A DNA stretch of 64,000 nucleotides from Acinetobacter rathckeae (lineage in GTDB: Bacteria; Pseudomonadota; Gammaproteobacteria; Pseudomonadales; Moraxellaceae), in contig NZ_VTDO01000001.1 of NCBI RefSeq assembly GCF_015627125.1, positions 248,001 to 312,000 of the forward strand, written 5' to 3'. Both the position numbers and the translations under genes were made by a program. The first letter of the stretch is position 1; each line of letters opens with the position of its first letter. The notes beneath the pieces were generated by a model. That model had not been told where the DNA came from, ran no database searches, and saw nothing but the letters and a program-made list of their open reading frames with translations. This document shows, one piece after another, positions 27,849 to 36,646 of the stretch.

Positions 27849-28985
27849 ATGGCAAAACTCAATGCCGCAGAAAGTATTCGTGGCTTAGCCTGCTTGGCGG
27901 TCGTACTTTCGCACCTTAGTTTAAGTTTTTATCCTTATTTACACCATTTTGCATCGAAAGAACGCATGCATGGTACTTGGAATTATACTTTACATCATTC
28001 ACCGTTTGCCTTTTTGTATTCGGGTACGGCTGCGGTGTTTGTATTTTTTGTGTTAAGTGGCTATATCTTAAGTTATGTGGTGCTTAAGAATCCGAATCGG
28101 CCGAAAAAAATTATAGAAATGGCGTTAAAGCGTTATCCAAGATTGGCTATTCCAGCCTTTTTGTCTTGCGTGATTGTATGGCTTGCATTCTTATTTACAA
28201 ATGTCGACAGTCATCTTGTTAGTGGTTGGCTGCAAGCTTATGCTCAAGAAGATATCGGGTTTACCCAAGCCATTTATGAGGGAAGCATTGGTGCATTTTT
28301 ATTTGCACAAAGTGCAACCAATTGGGTGCTATGGACCATGCAAATTGAGTTTTTAGGCTCATTGTTTTTATTTGCTTTATTATTTATTTATCATTATAAA
28401 CCGCCAATGTTTGTATTGGCATCTGTCCTGTTACTCTTGCCATTTTTATATTTTGCTGAAGAAAACTTCTTTTTAGGCATGCTTAGTTTTGTGATTGGGT
28501 GTTATATTTACTTATATGCCAAACAACTACCGACAGTGGTGGGTGTAGGCATGCTGGTATTGGGTTTGTATCTTGCAGGAGCTCATAATAGTAGTCATGC
28601 TTATCATTGGCTATATAAAATTTTAGGTTGGCGTACGTATGAGTACGGCAATTTTATTGCGGGTATTTTAATTGTATATAGTGTTTTGCTGACCACTAAA
28701 ATTAGTGATGTATTAGACCGACCAATACTCGTGGCTTTAGGTAAACTGTCTTTTTCTATTTATTTACTACATATGGTACTGATCTACTTGGTATGCATTC
28801 CTTTATTTAACCTATTAATGCATTTAGGTTGGATTTATGATGCATCAGTTGCAATTTCAAGTCTGATTTGCCTAATGGTCCTACTCGGGGTTGCTCATAT
28901 TTATAGCCATTATGTAGATGACTTTGCGGTAAAATGTAGTAATACTCTTGCAGGTTGGCTCATGAAAAAGGAGCGATCTGATTAA
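27849..28985 (+). CDS. acyltransferase family 3 membrane protein
   Basis: A 378-residue inner-membrane protein with about ten hydrophobic segments. The family start ESIRGLACLAVVLSHLS carries the conserved Arg and His, and FFVLSGYILS is the next signature. Acyltransferase-3 proteins transfer acetyl or succinyl groups to surface sugars. It lies about 100 bases after pgaD, and pnuC follows after 18 bases. A role in modifying PNAG or another glycan is possible but not shown by the sequence. Confidence 0.85.
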   Translation: MAKLNAAESIRGLACLAVVLSHLSLSFYPYLHHFASKERMHGTWNYTLHHSPFAFLYSGTAAVFVFFVLSGYILSYVVLKNPNRPKKIIEMALKRYPRLAIPAFLSCVIVWLAFLFTNVDSHLVSGWLQAYAQEDIGFTQAIYEGSIGAFLFAQSATNWVLWTMQIEFLGSLFLFALLFIYHYKPPMFVLASVLLLLPFLYFAEENFFLGMLSFVIGCYIYLYAKQLPTVVGVGMLVLGLYLAGAHNSSHAYHWLYKILGWRTYEYGNFIAGILIVYSVLLTTKISDVLDRPILVALGKLSFSIYLLHMVLIYLVCIPLFNLLMHLGWIYDASVAISSLICLMVLLGVAHIYSHYVDDFAVKCSNTLAGWLMKKERSD

Positions 28986-29003
28986 AAATCACTGGTTAAT
29001 CAT

Positions 29004-29594
29004 ATGTCTAATTTAGAAATAATTGCAGTCATCGTGAGTCTTATTGCTGTAGCACTCACCATTTTGCGTAGTACGTGGTGTTGGTACTTTAATATTGCGG
29101 CCAGTTTACTATATGGCGATTTGTTCTTTGAGTATCGTTTATACGGTGAAGTGCTGTTGCAGGTTATTTTTGTACTCATGAGTGTATATGGCTTAAGGGT
29201 TTGGTGGAAAACAAAACAACATGACCATGATATTACAGTTGAGCCACTGCCTTTAAAGCGACTACTATTACAGCTTATTTTTGCTGCAATTTTTGGTATT
29301 GTTTTTGGCTGGGTATTGCATCAGTTTACCAATGCGGCACTGCCTATTTTAGATGCTCAGTTGGCTTCTTTTAGCTTGTTGGCAACGTATTGGACCAGTA
29401 AAAAACATATTGCAACATGGCCATTATGGGTTGTAGTTGATACCATTTATGTGGCAGTGTTTATTTATAAAGGTCTATTTCTCACCGCAGGTTTGTACGG
29501 TGCTTTTGTTGCTATGGCAGTATATGGTTGGTATATGTGGCAACAGGCCAAAACAAGACAACAACAGATAAAAGACCATGGCTTGTTAATATAA
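29004..29594 (+). CDS. pnuC: nicotinamide riboside transporter PnuC
   Basis: A 196-residue inner-membrane protein with seven or so hydrophobic segments that imports nicotinamide riboside for NAD salvage. The N-terminal part IAVALTILRSTWCWYFNIAA is characteristic, and YWTSKKHIATWPLWVVVD carries the conserved Trp-rich stretch. It is tightly packed behind the acyltransferase gene. No nicotinamide riboside kinase (nadR) gene is seen nearby. Confidence 0.88.
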   Translation: MSNLEIIAVIVSLIAVALTILRSTWCWYFNIAASLLYGDLFFEYRLYGEVLLQVIFVLMSVYGLRVWWKTKQHDHDITVEPLPLKRLLLQLIFAAIFGIVFGWVLHQFTNAALPILDAQLASFSLLATYWTSKKHIATWPLWVVVDTIYVAVFIYKGLFLTAGLYGAFVAMAVYGWYMWQQAKTRQQQIKDHGLLI

Positions 29595-29629
29595 TGTAGA
29601 AAAATACAATTCTAAATTTAGAGGTGGCT

Positions 29630-30319
29630 ATGTTCAGTGATTTATATCTCATTGTTTTAATTAAGTTGGTCATCTCTTTTTCTATACTCATTTCTTATAT
29701 GAGTTTTATTGGTAAAACACAGATCACACAATTTAATGCGATAGATTTTATTGGTAACTTTGTATTCGGTGCTGTGGTTGGTGGTTCAATTTATAATATG
29801 ACGTTGCCATTGACCCAATTTGTTTTATTGTTGCTGCTCAGCGTCTTGTTTATGTGGTTTTTAAATTATTTATCACGACGTTTTATTCTTTTTAGAAAAG
29901 TGACTGTAGGTGATCCTATCGTTATTATTAGAAATGGCCGATTTTTGCTTAATGAAATAGAGCGAAAAAAAAGAAAAATAGACATTTTTCGTGTTCTATC
30001 CCAGTTGCACTGCATGGGTTTTCATTCTTTTAAAGATGTCTATTATGCAGAAATTCAAACAGATGGTTTGATTGCTGCAATTAAAGATGCTGCTACAGCA
30101 CCCTCAGAAATTTTTATTCATCGGGGGGTTATTTTAGATCGTGTCATTGAAGACTATAATTTAAATAAAGAGCAATTAGAACAGCTGCTTGGTAGCCATA
30201 AAGTCGAGCTTAAAAATATATTTCTTGCTGAATATTATGGCGAAAAACTATATGTGACTTGTCATGATCAAAGTACAAAAACGATTGGACTACACTTGTC
30301 TGAGGCAGAAGACTCATAG
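29630..30319 (+). CDS. DUF421 (YetF-like) membrane protein
   Basis: A 229-residue protein with three N-terminal membrane segments and a soluble C-terminal domain, the YetF/DUF421 layout. Typical stretches are FNAIDFIGNFVFGAVVGG and GDPIVIIRNGRFL. The family function is unknown; some members are linked to spore germination or stress. The ATG at 29630 has AGAGG five bases before it; a GTG at 29624 overlaps that site. It is 35 bases after pnuC. Confidence 0.85.
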   Translation: MFSDLYLIVLIKLVISFSILISYMSFIGKTQITQFNAIDFIGNFVFGAVVGGSIYNMTLPLTQFVLLLLLSVLFMWFLNYLSRRFILFRKVTVGDPIVIIRNGRFLLNEIERKKRKIDIFRVLSQLHCMGFHSFKDVYYAEIQTDGLIAAIKDAATAPSEIFIHRGVILDRVIEDYNLNKEQLEQLLGSHKVELKNIFLAEYYGEKLYVTCHDQSTKTIGLHLSEAEDS

Positions 30320-30406
30320 CCATACAACATAAAGGTCTATTAAATGAAGTTGACAGAGTAGGTACTTTTACATTAAATAGCCTAAGTAAATTTAAGGTAA
30401 AATAAT

Positions 30407-31042
30407 ATGACCGCCGACGCTATTCAAATACAAAACTTAAAACAAGAAATTCAACTACTCAGACAAGAAGCTTGGCCACCGAAAACACTTGCTGCTGTAG
30501 AAGGATTACCCATTTACTATGCTGAACAAACAGAGGTTGACGCATATTACCAACAATGGCGACCGATTATTGAGCGAGCTCAAGCCTTGTGCCAACCATT
30601 TTTACAAGATGAAGTACTTGATGCAATTCACTTACCGAGTCATCTAAATTTACCATTATTTTTCTTTTCAGTAGATCGCATACGCATTAATAAGACACGT
30701 GCCAAAGAGTCAAAGACTTTTCGTAATACAATCACTTTACTTGATAAGTGTGGACAGTTTGATGATTCTGAATTTTATGCCATGAAAGCATGGATTGATC
30801 ATGATGATACTGCGGCTTTGGTGGCTCATCGAGAGTTTATTGATTTAAGAACCTATATTTTTCAGCATGGTCAAAGCGAATATACCCGTACCCGTTTTTA
30901 TGTGAATGGTATTGTACTTGGGGTAGAGCCAGATTTTAAACTTGTTGATGCAAGAGATAAGCCAAGAAAACAACGGAGTGACAGTTACCAAGATCCTTTG
31001 GCAGACAATGGTACTTGGAAAGTTTTTGGTAAATACAGATAA
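30407..31042 (+). CDS. uncharacterised 211-residue protein
   Basis: I do not recognise this protein. It is soluble-looking, with no signal peptide or membrane segment. An N-terminal helical stretch (residues 1-20, Gln-rich) comes first. A middle part is rich in aromatic residues (PLFFFSVDRIRINKTRAKES). The basic C-terminus includes ARDKPRKQRSDSYQDP. AAGGTA precedes the ATG. An 87-base gap separates it from the DUF421 gene and a hairpin without U-tract follows. It converges on the CYTH-CHAD gene. Confidence 0.75.
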   Translation: MTADAIQIQNLKQEIQLLRQEAWPPKTLAAVEGLPIYYAEQTEVDAYYQQWRPIIERAQALCQPFLQDEVLDAIHLPSHLNLPLFFFSVDRIRINKTRAKESKTFRNTITLLDKCGQFDDSEFYAMKAWIDHDDTAALVAHREFIDLRTYIFQHGQSEYTRTRFYVNGIVLGVEPDFKLVDARDKPRKQRSDSYQDPLADNGTWKVFGKYR

Positions 31043-31046
31043 AGCA

Positions 31047-31074
31047 TGTCATCTTGCACGACGACAAGATGACA
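31047..31074. other. 10-bp perfect hairpin without U-tract
   Basis: TGTCATCTTG and CAAGATGACA pair perfectly around CACGACGA in the 48-base gap between two converging genes. Neither strand has a T-run after it. It may be a weak or factor-assisted terminator, or an mRNA 3' end stabiliser. Confidence 0.5.
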
Positions 31075-31090
31075 ATTCAGAGCATGAGGG

Positions 31091-32467
31091 TTATTTTATT
31101 TTAGCGATACATTTTTGGTAACGCTGTTGTTGTAACGTATGTTGTTTTGCGAGCCAACCCATAAAAAAAGACTGTTCTGTTTTTAACATTTTTAGCGTGC
31201 TGATTAACGACTGTGCATGCTGGGTTTGCTGTAGAGCGATACATGCATCAATATATTTACTCATAGCATCTTTTTTTATTTCTAAATAATGGATGTAAAA
31301 CTCAAAGTCATGGTGTTGCATTTGTTTTTTGTCTGTCAGCATAGCGTCATTTGTTTCAACGGTAGCTTTATATTTTTGCTGTAGTTGATCTAAAAATGCT
31401 GTTGCCGTGATGTCTGAAATTTCGCGCTCTTGTTGTGCTATGTTCAGTAAATCAAGTAATACAAGTGTGGTTTCTTTAGACGTCATGCTGTGGGCGAGTG
31501 TTGCACGTGCTCGTGAAAGTGACTGTGAAAGCCCTTTAAATGTATCTAGAGTATATGGTTGTATATTTTCTTCTAGCTCGAATAATACAAGGTAATCTGT
31601 TAATTGTTGTCTTAAGGCTATGAGTTGTTCAAGCTTCGCATGTAATGCAGTTGTTGGTTGAAGTAAACCAATCATTTGTATTAAATGGCTTAAAGAGGCT
31701 TCTGCACATTGATAGTGTGATACCTCTGCAACTTGGTCGGCAATGGCAGCAACACAAGGTAAAAGAGGTTGTGTGTAATGTGTAATCATTTTTGCTAAGA
31801 TTGGTTTCTTTAGCATTTTTTTAGTCAGGTGTAGATGACCCACTCGAGGAGCAGGGCTTACTTTTTCTGAGCGAGCAATTAAATTGCCTCGTTCCGCCTT
31901 ACTGCGTACATCAAGCCAAATGCCATATTGCTCTACCCATTGCTGGGTAAACATAATTAAGTCTGCGATATGGCCCGATTTGAGCTCAAACTCAATTTCA
32001 CAGATGTCCTCAAATTGTTCATTTTGGCCTACACGACCAAGGTCAAGACAAATTTCAATTTCAGATGCATTATATGTAACGACCTTAAATTGACGTTCAA
32101 CCACAGTTTCAAATTGCATCAACAGGCGGTCGGGGTCTTCAATGACACCATCAAGTAAAACGTTTGCTTGCTTGTCTTTTTTATAGGGCTTGAGGAGTAG
32201 TTTAGGTGCTTTTTCGGTGTCACCACGGTTTATTTCAAGTTCATAGCGTTGTATTGCATCGCCACTTGAACCCTTGAGCGTTTGTATCCAGTTTTTTCCT
32301 TCTTTTCTCAGCCGAATCGCAGTATGTTTTTGTGCCAGTTCAAACGTGTTTGTATCAAAATATTGTGCATGTAGTGGCATAAGTTCAGGCTCTAAAGCTT
32401 GAACGGCTTTCACGAGTTGCGACTTTTTTTGCTTTGGAATTTGTAGTTTTAATTCAATTTCACTCAT
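31091..32467 (-). CDS. CYTH-CHAD domain protein (inorganic triphosphatase-like)
   Basis: A 458-residue protein. The N-terminal CYTH domain begins EIELKLQIP with the ExExK motif and continues with paired acidic and basic strands (TAIRLRKEGKNW, RYELEINRGD, EICEIEFELKSG). The C-terminal CHAD domain is helical and His/Lys-rich. The YgiF-like relatives hydrolyse inorganic triphosphate; CHAD domains bind polyphosphate. It is cytosolic. The ATG follows a divergent promoter region shared with ompW. The CHAD half looks short and diverged compared with typical members. Confidence 0.85.
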   Translation of the reverse strand: MSEIELKLQIPKQKKSQLVKAVQALEPELMPLHAQYFDTNTFELAQKHTAIRLRKEGKNWIQTLKGSSGDAIQRYELEINRGDTEKAPKLLLKPYKKDKQANVLLDGVIEDPDRLLMQFETVVERQFKVVTYNASEIEICLDLGRVGQNEQFEDICEIEFELKSGHIADLIMFTQQWVEQYGIWLDVRSKAERGNLIARSEKVSPAPRVGHLHLTKKMLKKPILAKMITHYTQPLLPCVAAIADQVAEVSHYQCAEASLSHLIQMIGLLQPTTALHAKLEQLIALRQQLTDYLVLFELEENIQPYTLDTFKGLSQSLSRARATLAHSMTSKETTLVLLDLLNIAQQEREISDITATAFLDQLQQKYKATVETNDAMLTDKKQMQHHDFEFYIHYLEIKKDAMSKYIDACIALQQTQHAQSLISTLKMLKTEQSFFMGWLAKQHTLQQQRYQKCIAKIK

Positions 32468-32761
32468 AGCTACTACTCAATAAAATGATATTTGATGATG
32501 GTTTATTTTATGCCGAATTGGAGAGGTTTTAATGACCCAGCCAAAATAAAATAAAAACTTTGTGTGTTTTTTAACCTTTTGGTCGTTTTTGATGAAAATA
32601 TTTTTTAGAGCTAAAGCACTAATAAAGCATATTATTTTACTTGTTTATAGTTTTTTGTATAAAAAAAGTAGAAAATAGATATTGAAAATTAAAGTAAATA
32701 TTCTAATAATTCATGAAAATTTATGGCTTACTTCGCCTCATTATCTCTTTTAGGTATGCAA

Positions 32762-33520
32762 ATGAAAAAATTTGTTCAAAATTTCGTTCCAGCAGTTGCT
32801 TTAACTACGTTGTGTGCAATGGCTGCCCATGCAGAAACAACAGATGGTAAAACCATTGCAGTATCCGCTGGTTGGGCACACATCATGCCACAAGGTGAAA
32901 AACAAGGTGTTAATGAGTTTTACACGCAATATCAACGTAATAACTTTAATGCTGCGTCTGGATTTGATCTTGAAAAAACAGATACTGCTGAATTTAAAGT
33001 AGATTATTTAGTCAATGACAACGTAAGTCTTGGTTTAGTTGTTGGTGTGCCACCAAAGTTTGATATTAAAGGTGAAGGCAAGTTACTTGCAGGTGCTCTA
33101 AATCTAGATAACTTTAGTAAAGTAGGCACGATTAAAGCGTATAGCCCTGTACTGATAGGTAAATACCACTTTGGTTCGGTAAGTAATGTGTTCCGTCCAT
33201 ATGCAGGTGCAGGCGTTATGTATGCCCATTTTTCTGATTTCCAGCTTGATGGTGCTGTTTCAAATGATGTAACTAAAAAAGGCATGGCAATTACCAATGT
33301 TAAAGTAAAAGATGCTGTAGCACCTGTTGCATTTATTGGTGCAGATTACAATTTGACTAAAGATTTGTTCTTAACAGCATCTGTAAGTTATGTACACTTA
33401 AATACACGTGCGAGTTTAGACATTAATAACAAAGCAACAGGTGCAACTGTGGTGAAAGGTTCAACACGTATTCAAGTTGACCCAATTGTGACTTACCTTG
33501 GTTTTGGTTACCGCTTCTAA
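32762..33520 (+). CDS. ompW: OmpW-family outer-membrane protein
   Basis: A 252-residue eight-stranded barrel protein of the OmpW/AlkL family, a channel for small hydrophobic or cationic compounds. The signal peptide MKKFVQNFVPAVALTTLCAMAAHA is cleaved before ETTD. AGWAHIMPQGE and SPVLIGKYHFGS match the family, and the protein ends FGYRF. The ATG at 32762 has AGG seven bases upstream; other in-frame ATGs at 32723 and 32756 precede it. A strong terminator follows, so it is monocistronic. Confidence 0.9.
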   Translation: MKKFVQNFVPAVALTTLCAMAAHAETTDGKTIAVSAGWAHIMPQGEKQGVNEFYTQYQRNNFNAASGFDLEKTDTAEFKVDYLVNDNVSLGLVVGVPPKFDIKGEGKLLAGALNLDNFSKVGTIKAYSPVLIGKYHFGSVSNVFRPYAGAGVMYAHFSDFQLDGAVSNDVTKKGMAITNVKVKDAVAPVAFIGADYNLTKDLFLTASVSYVHLNTRASLDINNKATGATVVKGSTRIQVDPIVTYLGFGYRF

Positions 33521-33536
33521 ACGACTTTGATGTTGC

Positions 33537-33570
33537 AAAAATGGCTTGTATGATGATACAAGCCATTTTT
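33537..33570 (+). terminator. terminator of ompW
   Basis: A 15-bp perfect stem (33537-33551 with 33556-33570) encloses the loop GATG. The T-tract closes the stem and continues into TATTTATAT. Confidence 0.9.
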
Positions 33571-33691
33571 ATTTATATTTTCACTGATTGATATGCGATA
33601 AACCAATCAACCTACAGCCATTAAATGACTATTCATTATTGTTTGAACAGCGTAAAATCAATGAACTACTGATTAAACACTGAGGCTAGGC

Positions 33692-34315
33692 ATGCGAGGA
33701 TTATATCTTATTACTAATAATGATCCGATCGAAGAATTACTTTTGAAACTCGATGCAGCATTGGCAACAGGTCATATTCAAATCTTACAATATCGCAGAA
33801 AGCACACTCCACTGACTGAGCAACCCCAAGAAGTTGCCCGTATCAAAGAATTATGCGACCGCTACGTCGTTCCCTTTGTAATTAATGACAATATTCAGTT
33901 GGCAGCCCAGTTTGGTTTAGGTGTACACCTTGGTCAAAGTGATGGCGAAATTAAAGATGCGAAAGCTTTGTTACCACAAGGTGTGATTATTGGCAAAACC
34001 TGTTCAAGTTCACTCGATTTTGCTGAGAAAGCAGTACAAGATGGTGCAAGCTATGTGGCATTTGGTGCAATTTACTCCACGCTAACTAAGCCTGAAGCAG
34101 GGTGTATTGGTGTAGATGTTTTAAAACAAGCGCGCCAACGTTTTACCTTACCTATTTGTGCCATTGGTGGCTTGAGTGTAGAAAATAGTCAAGATGTAAT
34201 AGATGCAGGTGCGGACTTATGTGCCGTCATTACTGATATTTTGGCACTAGATACAAAACAGATTGCAACACGAGTAAATGCGTGGGCAGACCAGTTTAAG
34301 ACAGCAATAAAATAG
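33692..34315 (+). CDS. thiE: thiamine-phosphate synthase
   Basis: Couples HMP-pyrophosphate with the thiazole phosphate to make thiamine phosphate. The 207-residue TIM-barrel protein has LQYRRK near residue 27, VINDN and GVHLGQSD in the pyrophosphate region, and the C-terminal phosphate-binding AIGGLS. GAGGCTAGG precedes the ATG. hemL starts eight bases after the stop, an adjacency seen in other Acinetobacter-type genomes, so the two are cotranscribed. Confidence 0.93.
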   Translation: MRGLYLITNNDPIEELLLKLDAALATGHIQILQYRRKHTPLTEQPQEVARIKELCDRYVVPFVINDNIQLAAQFGLGVHLGQSDGEIKDAKALLPQGVIIGKTCSSSLDFAEKAVQDGASYVAFGAIYSTLTKPEAGCIGVDVLKQARQRFTLPICAIGGLSVENSQDVIDAGADLCAVITDILALDTKQIATRVNAWADQFKTAIK

Positions 34316-34323
34316 GATTTCAC

Positions 34324-35628
34324 ATGGCTCTTTCAGCAAAACAAGTACAGCTTTTTGAACAAGCAAACAAACATATTCCAGGTGGTGTAAATTCGCCAGT
34401 GCGTGCATTTAATAGTGTGGGTGGTACGCCTGTTTTTATCGAAAAAGCACAAGGTGCTTACTTGTGGGACGTTGATGGAAAACGTTATATTGACTACATT
34501 GGTTCATGGGGACCGATGATTTTAGGTCATGCACACCCAGATATTGTAAAGTCAGTACAAGAGGCAGCACAAGATGGTTTAAGCTTTGGTGCACCCACAG
34601 TACACGAAACTACACTTGCAGATCTCATTTGTGAAATCATGCCATCTATAGAAATGGTACGTATGACCAATTCAGGCACTGAAGCGACCATGTCGGCGAT
34701 TCGTTTGGCACGTGGTTATACAGGGCGTGACAAAATTTTAAAATTCGAAGGGTGTTATCATGGTCATTCAGATTCATTGTTGGTTAAAGCAGGGTCGGGG
34801 CTGTTAACACTTGGTGAGCCAACCTCTAAAGGGGTACCTGCCGATTTTGCTAAACATACGTTAACCATTCCATATAATGATATTGCTGCTCTAGATGCTT
34901 GTTTTGAAAAGTACGGCCATGAGATTGCAGGGGTAATTGTTGAACCTGTGGCAGGTAACATGAATTTGGTGAAACCGATTGCAGGTTTCTTAGAGCGTAT
35001 TCGTGAAGTATGTGACCAATACAAATCTGTATTTATTATTGATGAAGTGATGACAGGTTTTCGTGTTGCTTTAGGTGGAGCTCAAGCACATTATAATGTT
35101 ATACCTGACCTTACAACATTGGGTAAAATTATCGGTGCGGGCTTACCTGTTGGTGCGTTTGGTGGTAAACGAGAAATTATGTCATGCATTGCACCGCTTG
35201 GTGGGGTATATCAGGCAGGTACATTGTCAGGGAATCCACTGGCTATGCGTGCAGGGATTACCATGTTTAAATATTTACGTGCCCCAAATTTTTATCAGAA
35301 CTTAACTGAAAAACTCAGTACTTTATTGGCAGGTTTAAAAGCTGTTGCTGGTGAAGAGGGGATTGCTTTACATACTGAGCAAGCAGGTGCGATGTTTGGT
35401 TTGTATTTTACTACGCAAACGTCTATTGAAAGTTTTGATGATATTTTGAAATGTGATGTAGAAGCGTTTAAAGCATTCTTTCATGGTATGTTGGAGCAAG
35501 GTGTTAATTTAGCACCCTCTGCGTTTGAGGCAGGTTTTATTTCAGCAGCTCATACAGATGAAGACATTGAACAAACTGTACAAGCGGCAAAAACAGTATT
35601 TCGCTACATGAAAGCACAGCAACACTAA
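34324..35628 (+). CDS. hemL: glutamate-1-semialdehyde 2,1-aminomutase
   Basis: PLP enzyme that converts glutamate-1-semialdehyde to 5-aminolevulinate, completing the step begun by HemA. The 434-residue length is standard. The N-terminus has [12 protein letters not shown], and the PLP lysine is in [34 protein letters not shown] and DEVMTGFR are also present. It follows thiE directly and ends at a hairpin. Confidence 0.97.
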   Translation: MALSAKQVQLFEQANKHIPGGVNSPVRAFNSVGGTPVFIEKAQGAYLWDVDGKRYIDYIGSWGPMILGHAHPDIVKSVQEAAQDGLSFGAPTVHETTLADLICEIMPSIEMVRMTNSGTEATMSAIRLARGYTGRDKILKFEGCYHGHSDSLLVKAGSGLLTLGEPTSKGVPADFAKHTLTIPYNDIAALDACFEKYGHEIAGVIVEPVAGNMNLVKPIAGFLERIREVCDQYKSVFIIDEVMTGFRVALGGAQAHYNVIPDLTTLGKIIGAGLPVGAFGGKREIMSCIAPLGGVYQAGTLSGNPLAMRAGITMFKYLRAPNFYQNLTEKLSTLLAGLKAVAGEEGIALHTEQAGAMFGLYFTTQTSIESFDDILKCDVEAFKAFFHGMLEQGVNLAPSAFEAGFISAAHTDEDIEQTVQAAKTVFRYMKAQQH

Positions 35629-35643
35629 GCTAATTTTTGTGAT

Positions 35644-35689
35644 AAAGATGGCAAAATATAAGAAATAAAGCTGTTTTGCCATCTTTCAT
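35644..35689 (+). terminator. terminator of hemL
   Basis: AAAGATGGCAAAA (35644-35656) pairs perfectly with TTTTGCCATCTTT (35674-35686) around a 17-base loop. The tail is T-rich but short. Confidence 0.75.
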
Positions 35690-35759
35690 GTATTGTATTT
35701 CGTGCATAAGGTTTTTATTATGGCACGCCTGATTTGTATCACACAGATGGAAGATTGCT

Positions 35760-36404
35760 TTGCCTGATTTTTTAACCAATCATCTCATTCATAAAGATGA
35801 AGATTTTATGGTCATTCATAAGCCAGCAGGTCTACTTAGTGTGCCGGGAAAAGGTGAAGCACTGCATGATAGTGTACTCACTCGCTTGGTACAAGAAGAG
35901 CCGAAAACTCTACTCATTCATCGTTTAGATCGAGATACTTCAGGTTTATTAATCTTTGCTTTGACACGTCTTGGTCAAAATAGCATTTCTAGACAGTTTC
36001 AAGAACGCCAAACGCATAAAGTCTATCAAGCACTTGTTGCAGGTCATTTAGAAGGGCATGGGTGTATTGATATCCCCGTCATTTATGATCCAAGTCGTCC
36101 GCCATTACATATTGTAGATGCCAATCACCACAAACCAGCCATTACCCATTGGACTGCTTTAGAGCATTTTGAAATCGATGGTCAGGCAGTAACACGTGTT
36201 GAACTTGTACCTATTACAGGGCGTGCACACCAATTACGGGTGCATTTACAGCACTTGGGTCATCCTATTGTTGGTGACACATTATACGCAAGCCTTGCAC
36301 AGCAACAGCTCAAAAACCGTTTATGCCTACATGCATACAAAATCTCTTTTACTAACCCCAAAACAGCACAAACAGAACATTTTGAATGTCCTGTACCATT
36401 TTAA
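35760..36404 (+). CDS. RluA-family pseudouridine synthase
   Basis: A 214-residue RNA pseudouridine synthase without an S4 domain, close in length to RluA. The catalytic motif HRLDRDTSGLLIFAL contains the catalytic Asp, and GRAHQLRVHLQHLGHPI closes the fold. It starts at a TTG at 35760, with GGAAG six bases upstream; no ATG or GTG is in frame nearby. A 15-codon ORF with an ATG (35720) overlaps this start in another frame. The target may be 23S/tRNA position 746/32 as for RluA, but RluC-like targets cannot be excluded. Confidence 0.87.
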   Translation: MPDFLTNHLIHKDEDFMVIHKPAGLLSVPGKGEALHDSVLTRLVQEEPKTLLIHRLDRDTSGLLIFALTRLGQNSISRQFQERQTHKVYQALVAGHLEGHGCIDIPVIYDPSRPPLHIVDANHHKPAITHWTALEHFEIDGQAVTRVELVPITGRAHQLRVHLQHLGHPIVGDTLYASLAQQQLKNRLCLHAYKISFTNPKTAQTEHFECPVPF

Positions 36405-36646
36405 TTTAAAAGAATACTTTGTTCGTGTCATGACAAATATTGTGGCAGGCCTAAGCTATTTAAAAAATTGTATTGTCTAAACATATTAAAATTGTTAACA
36501 GACATGCAATAGATTGACATATTGAAGCATATTTTTTGCTCACTTCATGTGGGCTTTATGCGAGAATATTAAAACTGAACTTAAACTAAATGGTCTATTT
36601 CATAGATTGATTTAGTCTAGACTTAAATGAATGAAAGGTGAAAAAA

